A stretch of 64,000 bases of DNA from Bacteroidia bacterium (GTDB lineage Bacteria; Bacteroidota; Bacteroidia; Cytophagales; JAAEPT01), in contig JAUIJC010000028.1 of NCBI GenBank assembly GCA_030431525.1, forward strand, positions 1 through 64,000, written 5' to 3'. The notes under the pieces were generated by a model. The model had not been told where the DNA came from, did no database searches, and saw only the letters and a list, made by a program, of their open reading frames with translations. Numbering within the stretch: the first letter of the stretch is position 1; each line of letters begins with the position of its first letter. Of the stretch, positions 16,966 through 25,432 are shown piece by piece. Made by a program: the position numbers and the translations under genes.

Positions 16966-17262
16966 ATGAATCAAACGAATATGACTATGGAACAGCAACA
17001 TCTTGTCTCTCGCAATACGCCAGCTTGGCGCATCCAAGTTTGGGTAAGTTTCATTCTTTCGATGGGCCTCAGCATCATCGGCATCTACAACCTACCTGTG
17101 GATTGGTGGGTGAAAGGCTACTTCCTGATGGGCACTGTTTTCTTGGTCGCTTCCTGCTTTGGCTTGGCAAAAACCCTTCGTGATGACCAAGAGCTTGATA
17201 AGCTGGTGACGCGGGTGTCAGAAGCCAAAATGAGTAAGATTATCAAGGAGTATGAGGATTAA
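16966..17262 (+). CDS. YiaA/YiaB-type small inner-membrane protein
   Basis: A 98-aa protein with two hydrophobic helices (about 22-42 and 49-67) in the YiaAB two-helix domain, including PAWRIQVWVSFILS and the KGYFLMGTVFLVAS segment. The cytoplasmic tail (TLRDDQELDKLV...) is charged. Function in the family is unknown. It follows the RluA-type gene by about 90 bp on the same strand and may be co-transcribed. Confidence 0.8.
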   Translation: MNQTNMTMEQQHLVSRNTPAWRIQVWVSFILSMGLSIIGIYNLPVDWWVKGYFLMGTVFLVASCFGLAKTLRDDQELDKLVTRVSEAKMSKIIKEYED

Positions 17263-17290
17263 TGCTGTTGCATTAAGCACATCAATTCAA

Positions 17291-17417
17291 CCCCTCCTCT
17301 GTCCTCCCCTTATCCAAGGGGAGGAGAATGTTACAGTAAATACTTACCAAGTACGGTTTCTTGACTTTGGGCTGACGGTATCTCCTCCCCTTGGATAAGG
17401 GGAGGACAGAGGTGGGG
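17291..17417. repeat. Large inverted repeat, 36-bp arms
   Basis: The arm at 17291-17326 (beginning CCCCTCCTCTGTCC) is almost the exact reverse complement of 17382-17417 (ending GGACAGAGGTGGGG), with about 55 bp between. It lies in the convergent gap between the YiaA/B gene and the desaturase. A second smaller palindrome and a terminator follow directly. Confidence 0.85.
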
Positions 17418-17430
17418 TCGAACCCCATGT

Positions 17431-17452
17431 GGGCAGACACACAGGTCTGCCC
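17431..17452. repeat. Short palindrome adjoining the large inverted repeat
   Basis: GGGCAGAC (17431-17438) and GTCTGCCC (17445-17452) form a perfect 8-bp inverted repeat with a 6-base loop. It begins 13 bp after the large inverted repeat, so the gap is a composite of palindromes. Confidence 0.75.
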
Positions 17453-17461
17453 CTACAAGGC

Positions 17462-17501
17462 AAAAAAGGGACAAGCTGAAAATTCAGCTTGTCCCTTTCT
17501 T
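17462..17501. terminator. Bidirectional terminator before the desaturase 3' end
   Basis: GGGACAAGCTGAA (17468-17480) pairs perfectly with TTCAGCTTGTCCC (17483-17495), with an A run on the left and a T-rich run on the right. It lies about 20 bp beyond the desaturase stop (minus strand) and may also stop plus-strand transcription. Confidence 0.88.
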
Positions 17502-17522
17502 ATTTCTATTAAAGCCAAATGC

Positions 17523-18698
17523 TTATCCAGCCATACGCTCCACCTCCGGTTTCACCGTGGCCTCCGCCACACCGCCCAATGGACTTGGCACAGCGCTCAA
17601 ATCCTTTTGACCGAAGTAATCCAACATGCGGTAGTGAGATCTCAAGGCCGACCAGAACGTTTTGTTCTCCAAGTATGGAAGTTCAAACTCCTCGGCGGTC
17701 TCTTTCACAATCTCAGAAAGCTTCGCATAGTGGGTGTGGCAAATATTCGGGAACAAGTGGTGCTCGACTTGGAAGTTCAATCCGCCACACACGAAGTCAG
17801 CCAACCAGCTTTTGCGGGCAAAATCTGCTGTAGTGAACAACTGGTGAATGGCCCAAGAGTTCTCAATCATGCCCTCTGGCATCACTGGCTCTGGATAATC
17901 CACGCCTTCAACCACGTGAGCCAACTGGAATACGAGTCCCAATACAAAGCCCTCGGCAAGCATCATGGTCAAGAAGCCAATCGCAAACTGCCACCATGGC
18001 AAGTCCATGATTAAGAATGGAATGATGATGAAGATTGCGTAATAAAGTCCTTTGTAGAAGAAGAGGTTGAAGTACTCAACTTTCGGGTGGTTGCGGTTAT
18101 CAAACGCACCGATTTCCTTTTGGAAGAACTTCACATAATCCTGACGGAATACACGGAACACGGCTGCCAAACCATAAAGTAGGAAGGCGTAATACTTTTG
18201 GAATTGCATGTGCCAATACCACTTGCCTTTTGGAGACAAACGAATGATGTTCGGCGCCATCTCAATATCCTCATCGTGTTCTGGGATATTGGTGTAAGTG
18301 TGGTGCACTTGGTTGTGGGTGATGCTCCACATATAGGAACTACCGCCCAAAAGGTCGAAGGTGCGACCCAATAATTTGTTGACCCATTTCTTTGATGAAT
18401 ATGAGCCGTGGATGGCATCGTGGCCAACATTAAAGGCGACGAAGGCCTTGAAAGCTCCCAGCAGCATAACTACTGGAATGAGCTGGAGCGGGGTGAGTCC
18501 GCCAAAGACTACCAAACTATAAAGGAGGACGGTGCCTGTAATAAAAAATACGGTCTTGAAGACCATGTGGCCATCAGCACGACGGGTTTTGCCCGTTTTT
18601 TTGAAATACTCGTTTACTCGCTGATGTAAGGTTTGGACGAAATTTTTCTGTTCCTCATTGGCATGAACAAACCGGATGGGTGAAGATTGATTTGACAT
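17523..18698 (-). CDS. Membrane fatty acid desaturase (front-end/acyl-lipid type)
   Basis: A 391-aa integral membrane di-iron enzyme. The three histidine boxes are complete: HDAIH at 93-97, HNQVHH at 128-133 and QVEHH at 310-314. Gln in place of the first His of the third box is the mark of front-end desaturases (delta-5/delta-6 type, linoleoyl-CoA desaturase-like). There is no fused cytochrome b5, so an external electron donor is needed. Four or more hydrophobic helices lie between the boxes. It probably introduces a double bond into membrane acyl chains. It is monocistronic with a strong terminator downstream. Confidence 0.92.
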   Translation of the reverse strand: MSNQSSPIRFVHANEEQKNFVQTLHQRVNEYFKKTGKTRRADGHMVFKTVFFITGTVLLYSLVVFGGLTPLQLIPVVMLLGAFKAFVAFNVGHDAIHGSYSSKKWVNKLLGRTFDLLGGSSYMWSITHNQVHHTYTNIPEHDEDIEMAPNIIRLSPKGKWYWHMQFQKYYAFLLYGLAAVFRVFRQDYVKFFQKEIGAFDNRNHPKVEYFNLFFYKGLYYAIFIIIPFLIMDLPWWQFAIGFLTMMLAEGFVLGLVFQLAHVVEGVDYPEPVMPEGMIENSWAIHQLFTTADFARKSWLADFVCGGLNFQVEHHLFPNICHTHYAKLSEIVKETAEEFELPYLENKTFWSALRSHYRMLDYFGQKDLSAVPSPLGGVAEATVKPEVERMAG

Positions 18699-18959
18699 CT
18701 ACTCGGGGATAATTGGTGATCGGGGAACAATAGTTCTTTGATCGATTGGTTGCAGACAGGCCGCAGCCTGTAAAGGTACAACCTTCTTTGAAACTCATTT
18801 TGTTCCTCTCGGTTGATTTTTATTTGGAAAGCTCCATGGCAAGCAACATCAACTTTACCCAGAACCTCAATTCCTTAAGCAAGTCTTAACACGGAGATTC
18901 ATTTCATGTAAGATTTACCCCCCAACTTGCAAACATCTTGCAAATAGCTATTGAGCGCC

Positions 18960-19397
18960 ATGAAAAAACTACTTCCCTTCGGCTTAGGCCTCGTACTTTT
19001 CTTGGGTTCCTTCACCCAGTCGGGAAATGAATCCATTCCATTGGTGGACAAAAACGCCTATGTAGAGCGCTTCTACACGCCCAACGAACTCAACAAGCTG
19101 GGCAAAGGCGAACTCACGGCACTCTATAAACAACGGCTGAAAGTTATTCTGGCAATCCTCCCTTACGTTGGGCTCACCCAACAGCCTGGTGCCATGCTCT
19201 CTGATGTGGGAATTCCGGAATCATCGAACAACCTGAACCAGCTCAAGGACTTGGACCGCAACCGCGAGAAATTCCGCGAAACCGTAGACGCCAGCCTCGA
19301 CACCTTTATCCCCTACTCCGACACCAAGGATTTGAAATGGGCCATCCTCTTTTATGAGGACATCATCAAGAAAGCATCATTGGGCAACGACTTCTAA
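18960..19397 (+). CDS. Hypothetical exported protein, 145 aa
   Basis: MKKLLPFGLGLVLFLGSFTQSG is a Sec-type signal, and the mature part is a helical protein of about 120 aa with no known domain. The ATG at 18960 is preferred to a TTG at 18951. It ends 3 bp before the beta-helix gene, so the two are almost certainly co-transcribed and may act together outside the inner membrane. Confidence 0.72.
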   Translation: MKKLLPFGLGLVLFLGSFTQSGNESIPLVDKNAYVERFYTPNELNKLGKGELTALYKQRLKVILAILPYVGLTQQPGAMLSDVGIPESSNNLNQLKDLDRNREKFRETVDASLDTFIPYSDTKDLKWAILFYEDIIKKASLGNDF

Positions 19398-19400
19398 GCC

Positions 19401-20687
19401 ATGAAAACACTAAGCTGTATGCTGCTCTTGCTCACCAGCATCTTCGCGCATGCCGAGGATGCCGCCAAGGGAGCTTTCACCCAAGGGGATTGGACACGCC
19501 TGTGGACGCATTTCCACCCAAACGCTGTGGAATATCCAGAGCCGACCATTACCCTGAAAGGGGAAATCTCCTCGGACATGGTGTTGAGCAATCGCCAAAT
19601 CTATTTGCTGGAGGGCCGAGTATATGTGACCAACAATGCTACCCTGACCATTGAGCCAGGCACTATCATCCGTGGGGACAAGCTGACCAAAGGCACATTA
19701 ATCATCACCCAAGGGGCCAAAATCATGGCTGAGGGCACAGAAACAAACCCAATTGTTTTTACCTCCAACCAAATTGCTGGCAACCGCATGCCTGGCGATT
19801 GGGGTGGAATTATCGTCTTGGGAAAAGCCCCAATCAGCAGAATTGGTGGCAAGGCTGTGTTTGAAGGCAACTTTGAACAGCGCCACACCATTTTTGGTGG
19901 CAACGACAAGGAAGACAACTCTGGCATCCTGCGCTATGTGCGCATCGAATATCCTGGCGAGAAAATCACCAAGACCAAGGAACTCAACGGCCTTTCCTTG
20001 GCGGGAGTGGGCTCAAAAACCACCTTGGAATACGTTCAGGTGAGCTACTCCAATGACGACGCCTTTGAGATGTATGGTGGAAACTTGGATGCCAGCCACC
20101 TCCTCTCCTTCAAATGCGGTGACGATGACTTCGATTTCACCATGGGCTTTCAAGGCACCCTGTCCTATATCTGCGCCATCCGCCACCCATTTATTTCAGA
20201 TTTCTCGGGATCTCGCTCCGTGGAGATTAACACCTACAGCAAGCCTGAGACTTACAGTCCGGACATGCCATTGACCAACGTGAATATTCATCACGCCACC
20301 TTCGTCACAATTGAAAAATCAAAGATGAATCAGTCGGCCATCCGAGAGGCGGTTTATTTGGGGGACAATGCCACGGTGAACATTTCCAAATCTATCATTT
20401 CCGACTTCAACTACGGCATCTGCTTGGAAAGCAAAAAGGGACAGGAAGCCATCCTCAATAAAGAATCCGCTTTCCATGACAACCTTGTGGCCAACGCCCT
20501 GCATTTGGCGGTGTTTGAAGAGGAAATAGAAAAAGGAGGCAAATGGATGGAGCGCGTGGAGTACCACAACACCGTCGTGCAACTCTCTCCGGAAACGCTC
20601 TTTCAGGACATCAATAACAAAAAACACTACAACCTGACCACCGTCCAACGGGAGACTTTAGAAGGGTCAAGGTTTAGCAATAGATAA
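19401..20687 (+). CDS. Exported right-handed parallel beta-helix protein, 428 aa
   Basis: A signal peptide (MKTLSCMLLLLTSIFAHA) is followed by a conserved repetitive region. It includes YLLEGRVYVTNNATLTIEPGT, GTLIITQGAKIMAEGT, DWGGIIVLGKAP, YVRIEYPG, and LEYVQVSYSNDDAFEMYGG. This is the pattern of a Bacteroidota family often annotated as T9SS-associated or 'multidrug transporter' by mistake; the sequence is a solenoid and not a transporter. No C-terminal T9SS sorting domain is visible here. Function is unknown; carbohydrate or surface binding is a reasonable guess. It forms a pair with the preceding gene. Confidence 0.82.
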   Translation: MKTLSCMLLLLTSIFAHAEDAAKGAFTQGDWTRLWTHFHPNAVEYPEPTITLKGEISSDMVLSNRQIYLLEGRVYVTNNATLTIEPGTIIRGDKLTKGTLIITQGAKIMAEGTETNPIVFTSNQIAGNRMPGDWGGIIVLGKAPISRIGGKAVFEGNFEQRHTIFGGNDKEDNSGILRYVRIEYPGEKITKTKELNGLSLAGVGSKTTLEYVQVSYSNDDAFEMYGGNLDASHLLSFKCGDDDFDFTMGFQGTLSYICAIRHPFISDFSGSRSVEINTYSKPETYSPDMPLTNVNIHHATFVTIEKSKMNQSAIREAVYLGDNATVNISKSIISDFNYGICLESKKGQEAILNKESAFHDNLVANALHLAVFEEEIEKGGKWMERVEYHNTVVQLSPETLFQDINNKKHYNLTTVQRETLEGSRFSNR

Positions 20688-20753
20688 AGCATTGGGGGTT
20701 TTTAGGTTGAAAGGTGAATTTTTAAAACCCTCATTTTTTCAGATTTTTTAGCG

Positions 20754-20785
20754 CGTCTCGGGAGGTCCCCCCTGAGGCGTTTTTT
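20754..20785 (+). terminator. Likely terminator after the beta-helix gene
   Basis: A GC-rich hairpin (arms 20754-20762 and 20770-20779, with wobble pairs) is followed by six Ts (20780-20785), about 70 bp after the stop codon at 20687. Confidence 0.6.
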
Positions 20786-20816
20786 ATTCTGTTTGGACTA
20801 CAACTCAAGCGTGTTT

Positions 20817-21314
20817 TCAATCATTAGATGAAACACCGGATGAATCCAATATAGTTGCGACACACCCTTTCTCTGTGGAATTCACCTTAATTATGGAATT
20901 AGGATGGTGAAAGTGCTGATTATGATATCCCCCCAAATACATTATTCTAGAATCGTGGTTAGGATCCTCAAACTTCAAAAACTTTTCCTCCACCTCAACT
21001 AATGATGAAACATGAGAATTTCTAAAAAAATAAATCACAGTAACCCCCTCACCTATCCTGTAACTTTTTTCCTCATAGAAAGGCAAATCAAAATAATCAC
21101 TGACTCCATCGATATTTCCCCACATCGTGTGAGACAACTTTTTGTTTGAATAGAAAACATAAGCCGAATCAAAAGGGGTATCAATAATATCTTTCAATTT
21201 CACTGAGGTCTCACTAGCGCAAATTTGCTCAATCACAGCATGTGGCATATTATTTTTGCCCTTGTTACAGGATGAGATTAAAAAAGTAACCATAGCTAGA
21301 TAGTACTTCATCAT
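20817..21314 (-). CDS. Putative lipoprotein, 165 aa
   Basis: MMKYYLAMVTFLISSCNKG is a type II signal with lipobox ISSC. The mature part is small, beta-rich and His/Tyr-containing, with a GGYHNQHFHHPNS stretch that could bind metal. No family is recognised. It is AT-rich and lies in a minus-strand orphan pair with the next gene. Confidence 0.68.
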   Translation of the reverse strand: MMKYYLAMVTFLISSCNKGKNNMPHAVIEQICASETSVKLKDIIDTPFDSAYVFYSNKKLSHTMWGNIDGVSDYFDLPFYEEKSYRIGEGVTVIYFFRNSHVSSLVEVEEKFLKFEDPNHDSRIMYLGGYHNQHFHHPNSIIKVNSTEKGCVATILDSSGVSSND

Positions 21315-21364
21315 ACCAAAACTCTCATTATCCTACTGAATAGAAATCCAAATCCATCTTCTAG

Positions 21365-21880
21365 TTAGCTATCAGAAGGCTTAGACCATGGTTTAGTAGT
21401 CAACTTCAACTTGGGACCAAGTATTGAATGAAGAACCTCAACCTTTTCCCCAAATTCATAATAAGAGGTTGCCACTACAATTTTTATCTGAGAACCATTT
21501 TTAAGAAAAAATTCAACCACACATTTTCCACGCTGAAAACAACCAACCTTTACTTTTTTAATGGCTTCATAAGAAAGCCCAGTTGGACGATGCAAAAAAT
21601 TAAGTGGATTGCTTACTACTATTTGAGTTTCACCAAACTCAATGAACCTTCCATAATTCTGCAACACCACATAATAGCCAAAGAGAAATAAAGAGTAGGC
21701 CATGAAAAAACCTAAACTCATATAAACCAAAGAAAGTACAACATCCAGAAATAGAAGTACACAAAAAACAACCACTACCCAACGGTTTTCATCTCCAAAC
21801 TTAACTTTTGGTTTGACTTCCGTTTCCATTCGAATTTTGCCGTCTTGACTGTCAGTAATAATATTCATTCGCATTACCAT
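21365..21880 (-). CDS. Small membrane protein with PH-like beta domain, 171 aa
   Basis: Two hydrophobic helices (about residues 35-75) are followed by a beta-strand-rich C-terminal domain (FIEFGETQIVVSNPLNFL, VVEFFLKNGSQIKIVV). This matches the layout of the genes at 4969 and 61784 although sequence identity looks low. ATG 21880 is chosen; a TTG at 21943 would overlap the upstream gene by 40 bp. It begins 23 bp after the stop of the VLRF1 homologue and could be read from the same transcript. Confidence 0.62.
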   Translation of the reverse strand: MVMRMNIITDSQDGKIRMETEVKPKVKFGDENRWVVVVFCVLLFLDVVLSLVYMSLGFFMAYSLFLFGYYVVLQNYGRFIEFGETQIVVSNPLNFLHRPTGLSYEAIKKVKVGCFQRGKCVVEFFLKNGSQIKIVVATSYYEFGEKVEVLHSILGPKLKLTTKPWSKPSDS

Positions 21881-21903
21881 CTTAGGATTCCATATTGAGG
21901 ACT

Positions 21904-22575
21904 CTAAATCTCCCCAAACATGGTAACCCGCCCAAACTGGCAAAACTTATTCACCTTCTTCAATTCCTCAAAAGTAGGCGTTTGCACATCCCTCGGCACT
22001 TTTTGCAATCGGGCGTCCTTCTTTTCAAAAGGCAGCTCCTCCTTAGTTTGGAACACAAAGGGCCAAAGCGTGGTAGGACAACTGTAAAGGATTTTCTCTG
22101 TTGGAAGCTTCAGGTATTCATTCAGCTTGGCATTAGTCTCCTCAAAAAACTCGAAGGAATCAGCCAAACGCACCCGTGATCCCGCCCGTGATTTGCCTTT
22201 CTTTTTGAGATAGGTCAACTGGGACTTTCCACGTTTTTTGCGGACCATGTATTTCCGAATGACCTTGTGGTGCACCACCTCTCCCTCCGAAAAATAACCC
22301 AAAGCGCAATTACCCGACTGCATCAAAAACATGACATAGGGAATGGGCTTCTCGGGCACCCGATTCAGATAGGCTTCCAACGATTCTCCGTCCTCAAGCC
22401 GTGGAAAACTCAAGGGAAAACGGATTTCAGCCATCCTCTCTCCATCATCATCCTCAAAGGATAGTTGCTGTTTCTTTTCATCAAGAAAATAGCGCCACCC
22501 TTCTTTTTCCATCAATTGACGGAGCCTTGGAATCACCTCCTCGTAAGGAATGAAATCAATGTTTTCCTTTGCCAT
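21904..22575 (-). CDS. VLRF1 (Vms1-like) release-factor homologue, predicted peptidyl-tRNA hydrolase
   Basis: A 223-aa soluble protein whose residues 78-210 follow the eRF1-like domain of eukaryotic Vms1/ANKZF1. In order these are a hydrophobic strand with SGNCALG (Vms1: SGGHFAG), HHKVIRKYMVRKKRGKSQ (Vms1: HKTFHRYxVRxKxGGSQ), RAGSRVR, and the tail FEKKDARLQKVPRDVQTPTFEELKKV. Gln119 in the KSQ loop corresponds to the catalytic Gln of Vms1, which releases stalled nascent chains from the 60S subunit. Bacterial VLRF1 members have been predicted computationally; experimental work on bacterial ones is not known to me. The zinc finger and VIM of Vms1 are absent. Its role would be ribosome rescue or quality control. 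Neighbours are HslU upstream on the same strand and an orphan membrane gene downstream. Confidence 0.75.
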   Translation of the reverse strand: MAKENIDFIPYEEVIPRLRQLMEKEGWRYFLDEKKQQLSFEDDDGERMAEIRFPLSFPRLEDGESLEAYLNRVPEKPIPYVMFLMQSGNCALGYFSEGEVVHHKVIRKYMVRKKRGKSQLTYLKKKGKSRAGSRVRLADSFEFFEETNAKLNEYLKLPTEKILYSCPTTLWPFVFQTKEELPFEKKDARLQKVPRDVQTPTFEELKKVNKFCQFGRVTMFGEI

Positions 22576-22643
22576 AATGCAAGGGTAAGAAAAAGAGGTT
22601 GCCCCAATAAAAGGACAACCTCCAAACTGTGCTTTTGACGTAA

Positions 22644-22675
22644 GAGGTTAGAGCTAAAATCTAATGTCTAACCTC
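22644..22675. repeat. Inverted repeat of the TCTAATGTC family
   Basis: GAGGTTAGA (22644-22652) pairs with TCTAACCTC (22667-22675). The loop and right flank contain TCTAATGTCTAA and TCTAATGTCC, motifs shared with the larger palindrome at 58393-58462. It lies just beyond the hslU stop codon (minus strand) and could also act as a transcript hairpin. Confidence 0.6.
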
Positions 22676-22685
22676 TAATGTCCCT

Positions 22686-24056
22686 TTAAAGAATATATTG
22701 ACTCAAATCACGGTCTTGTACCATATCTCCCAATCGCTCATCCACCATTTCAGCGGTGATGACAATTTTTGCGTTGGCACCAATCACGTCTGGGACATCA
22801 AACAAAATGTCGTTGAGCAACTTGCTCACCACCGTATTCAGACGGCGTGCGCCAATATTCTCAATCTCAGAATTTACGCGGAAGGCGATTTCCGCCAAGC
22901 GTTTGAGGGCAGCATCTTGGAAGCTCAGCTCTACGCTTTCTGCCTTTAACAAAGCCTCATATTGCTTGGTCAAGGCATTTTTTGGTTCGGAAAGAATCTG
23001 ATAGAAATCATCCTCAGTCAAATCCACCAATTCCACACGAATTGGGAAACGTCCCTGAAGCTCTGGAATCAAATCCGAAGGCTTGGACAAGTGGAAAGCT
23101 CCGGCAGCCACAAACAGAATGTGGTCAGTTTTGATGGTGCCGTGCTTAGTGGCCACCGATGAGCCTTCAACGATAGGCAACAAATCACGTTGCACACCCT
23201 CGCGGCTCACATCTGGACCTCCACCCTTGGCAGAGCTAACGGCAATCTTATCAATCTCATCAATGAAGATGATGCCTGTATTCTCTGCACGGCGGATGGC
23301 CTCCTCCTTGACCTCTTCCATGTCAATGAGTTTGGCAGCCTCCTCCTCGAGCAATACTTTTCTGGCCTCGGCAATGGTCAACTTGCGCTTGCGGGTCTTC
23401 TTCGGCATCATGGAGCCAAGCATATCCTGCAAGCCAATCATTGACGCCTCGTCCATACCCGGAGCAGCCACACCGATTCCTGAGGCTGGATTTTGAGTAA
23501 CAGTAATCTCAATCTTACGGTCCTCTAACTCACCGTTACGGATTTTCTCACGGAAACGCTCACGAGTGCGCTCGTTCAGCTCATGATCATTTTTTGGTTC
23601 GTCTGCAGTAGTCGAACTAAAGTTAGAACCACCACGCATCGGTGGGATCAAGGCATCAAGAATTACCTCCTCCACAGCCTCCATGGCCTTTTCCTTGACA
23701 GCCTGTTGCTTCTGGCTGCGCACCATGTTCACCGACTGCTCTACCAAGTCGCGCACCATGCTTTCCACATCGCGACCTACATAGCCAACCTCGGTAAACT
23801 TGGAAGCTTCCACCTTGGTGAACGGGGCATCGGCGATACCCGCCAAACGACGAGCAATCTCGGTCTTACCCACACCCGTGGAACCGATCATCAAAATGTT
23901 ATTCGGAACGATTTCCTGTTGAATCTCACTTGGGGCAGCCATCCTTCTCCATCGGTTCCTCAACGCAATGGCCACATTCTTCTTGGCATCCTCTTGCCCA
24001 ATGATGTATTTGTCTAATTCCGCCACAATCTGGCGGGGGGTCAAGAATTCTTTCAT
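22686..24056 (-). CDS. hslU: HslU, ATPase subunit of the HslUV protease
   Basis: A 456-aa AAA+ ATPase that unfolds substrates for the HslV peptidase in the cytoplasm. Residues 1-20 match HslU starts (LTPRQIVAELDKYIIGQ). Walker A GSTGVGKT is at about 58-65 and Walker B IIFIDEID in the middle. The I-domain is inserted between them, and the GRFPIRVEL sensor region follows. The C-terminus (LSQYIL) keeps the tail that docks into HslV. ATG 24056 gives the canonical N-terminus; a farther in-frame start at 24104 is rejected. HslV, usually adjacent in proteobacteria, is not in this window. Confidence 0.97.
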   Translation of the reverse strand: MKEFLTPRQIVAELDKYIIGQEDAKKNVAIALRNRWRRMAAPSEIQQEIVPNNILMIGSTGVGKTEIARRLAGIADAPFTKVEASKFTEVGYVGRDVESMVRDLVEQSVNMVRSQKQQAVKEKAMEAVEEVILDALIPPMRGGSNFSSTTADEPKNDHELNERTRERFREKIRNGELEDRKIEITVTQNPASGIGVAAPGMDEASMIGLQDMLGSMMPKKTRKRKLTIAEARKVLLEEEAAKLIDMEEVKEEAIRRAENTGIIFIDEIDKIAVSSAKGGGPDVSREGVQRDLLPIVEGSSVATKHGTIKTDHILFVAAGAFHLSKPSDLIPELQGRFPIRVELVDLTEDDFYQILSEPKNALTKQYEALLKAESVELSFQDAALKRLAEIAFRVNSEIENIGARRLNTVVSKLLNDILFDVPDVIGANAKIVITAEMVDERLGDMVQDRDLSQYIL

Positions 24057-24170
24057 TATAAAAGTTTTTAAAAAGTACGGGGGCACGGCGTGTTCAGTGC
24101 ACAAACGCTTTTAGAATTTAGTGGTGAGATGTATTCCCTCTAATTCTATACGGGCTACCCAGTACTTGAT

Positions 24171-25232
24171 TTACGATTTTTCAGCCTCTTTTTTAGGCTT
24201 GGATTTTATTTGCTCGCCCAAATTCATGGTCAAGCTCAACACATTCACCCCTCCTGCCACATAGTAGAAGGCGCGTGAGTATTCGAAATTAAACCGCTTG
24301 ATGCGCAACATTCCACCAAAGGAAAAGCCTGACATGGCCGAGGTGCTGGCAACCCCCATTTCCTTGCGGCGAAGGTGATTGTAGCCCATTCTCAAATTGA
24401 AATTATCCGAGAAATCGAACTCAGCACCGAACACCAAATGGCGGGCAATCTGTTCAGTTACGCTCTTCTCATCTGGCACTTTCTCCCCATCCGAATCAAA
24501 GCTGAAACTACGGTTCGGATCCAAGTATTGAATGTCCCAACGATGTAGGTTATGTGCCGTCAAATTGAAACGCAATGGCAAGTGCTCCAGTTTATAGCTC
24601 AAACCCAATTGGACATCCAAAGGTGTGTTTGAAGAGGAAGTCTTGGAATAATCATCGAAGACAAATCCCACATTCCTGAACACCAATCCCACTTGGAAAT
24701 CACGCTTTGGGTGATGGAACATACCACCGATATCCGCCATGGCGGCAAAGGCGTTGTACGACTCGAAGTGCGAACCAGCAAAACGGAAGCTTCCGCCTAC
24801 GCTGTAATGCCCGATACGATGCGAACGCGTTACGGACATGGCGTATTCACGAGGATGAAATGTACCCGTTTGAACGCCGTTGATTTCGGTGGAAGCTTGT
24901 TCACCGTAATCCATGAAATCCACGGCAAAGCCCCACGTATTCCCCCTAATTGGCGCGGCATAAACCATGGAGGCCTTTTTCACACCACCATAAAATGGCA
25001 GGTAGTTTACCCCTAACTGCTTGTCCATCTCCTCATTCAAAGAAGCCGGATTGTAGAGGAACGTATTCACATCCCTGCCATACAAACTGACATTTTCGCC
25101 CCCCAAAGCCGCCATGCGGGCATTCGGGCTCAACCTCAAGAAATCAAAGGACGTCCTTCCTCCGATTTGGGAAAAAACCGCCATCGGGAAGACCGCAAGC
25201 AGGGAAACCAGTAAGGATTTTTTGAGGTGCAT
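24171..25232 (-). CDS. porQ: Type IX secretion system protein PorQ
   Basis: A 353-aa outer-membrane barrel of the FadL-like PorQ family: signal MHLKKSLLVSLLAVFPMAVFSQ, then the hallmark SFDFLRLSPNARMAALGGENVS. The rest is amphipathic strands ending in FEYSRAFYYVAGGVNVLSLTMNL. PorQ is needed in some Bacteroidota for release or attachment of T9SS cargo, together with PorU, PorV and PorZ, none of which is in this window. Between it and Lon lies a shared palindrome (25343-25410). Confidence 0.9.
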   Translation of the reverse strand: MHLKKSLLVSLLAVFPMAVFSQIGGRTSFDFLRLSPNARMAALGGENVSLYGRDVNTFLYNPASLNEEMDKQLGVNYLPFYGGVKKASMVYAAPIRGNTWGFAVDFMDYGEQASTEINGVQTGTFHPREYAMSVTRSHRIGHYSVGGSFRFAGSHFESYNAFAAMADIGGMFHHPKRDFQVGLVFRNVGFVFDDYSKTSSSNTPLDVQLGLSYKLEHLPLRFNLTAHNLHRWDIQYLDPNRSFSFDSDGEKVPDEKSVTEQIARHLVFGAEFDFSDNFNLRMGYNHLRRKEMGVASTSAMSGFSFGGMLRIKRFNFEYSRAFYYVAGGVNVLSLTMNLGEQIKSKPKKEAEKS

Positions 25233-25342
25233 AAGGGCAAATAGCAGACAAACAGAAAAGGATTACAGGGCGGAAACCAAACCAACCTCAGTTTGGTTCC
25301 AGCCCCGTAACGGCAATCAGCGCCTTTTATTATAAGTATAGT

Positions 25343-25410
25343 GTACAATGTATTGTGTATTATGTACAATGATTGCCTCATTTGAAGTCATTGTACATAA
25401 TACATTGTAC
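25343..25410. repeat. GTACAATG palindrome, copy 1
   Basis: The left arm 25343-25372 and the right arm 25388-25410 are reverse complements apart from a few extra bases in the left arm; core GTACAATGTATT / AATACATTGTAC. The same palindrome, with the same core on both arms, occurs at 53084-53154. It lies between porQ and lon, both on the minus strand. Confidence 0.85.
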
Positions 25411-25432
25411 TTGATACAATAATGGTCAGGAC

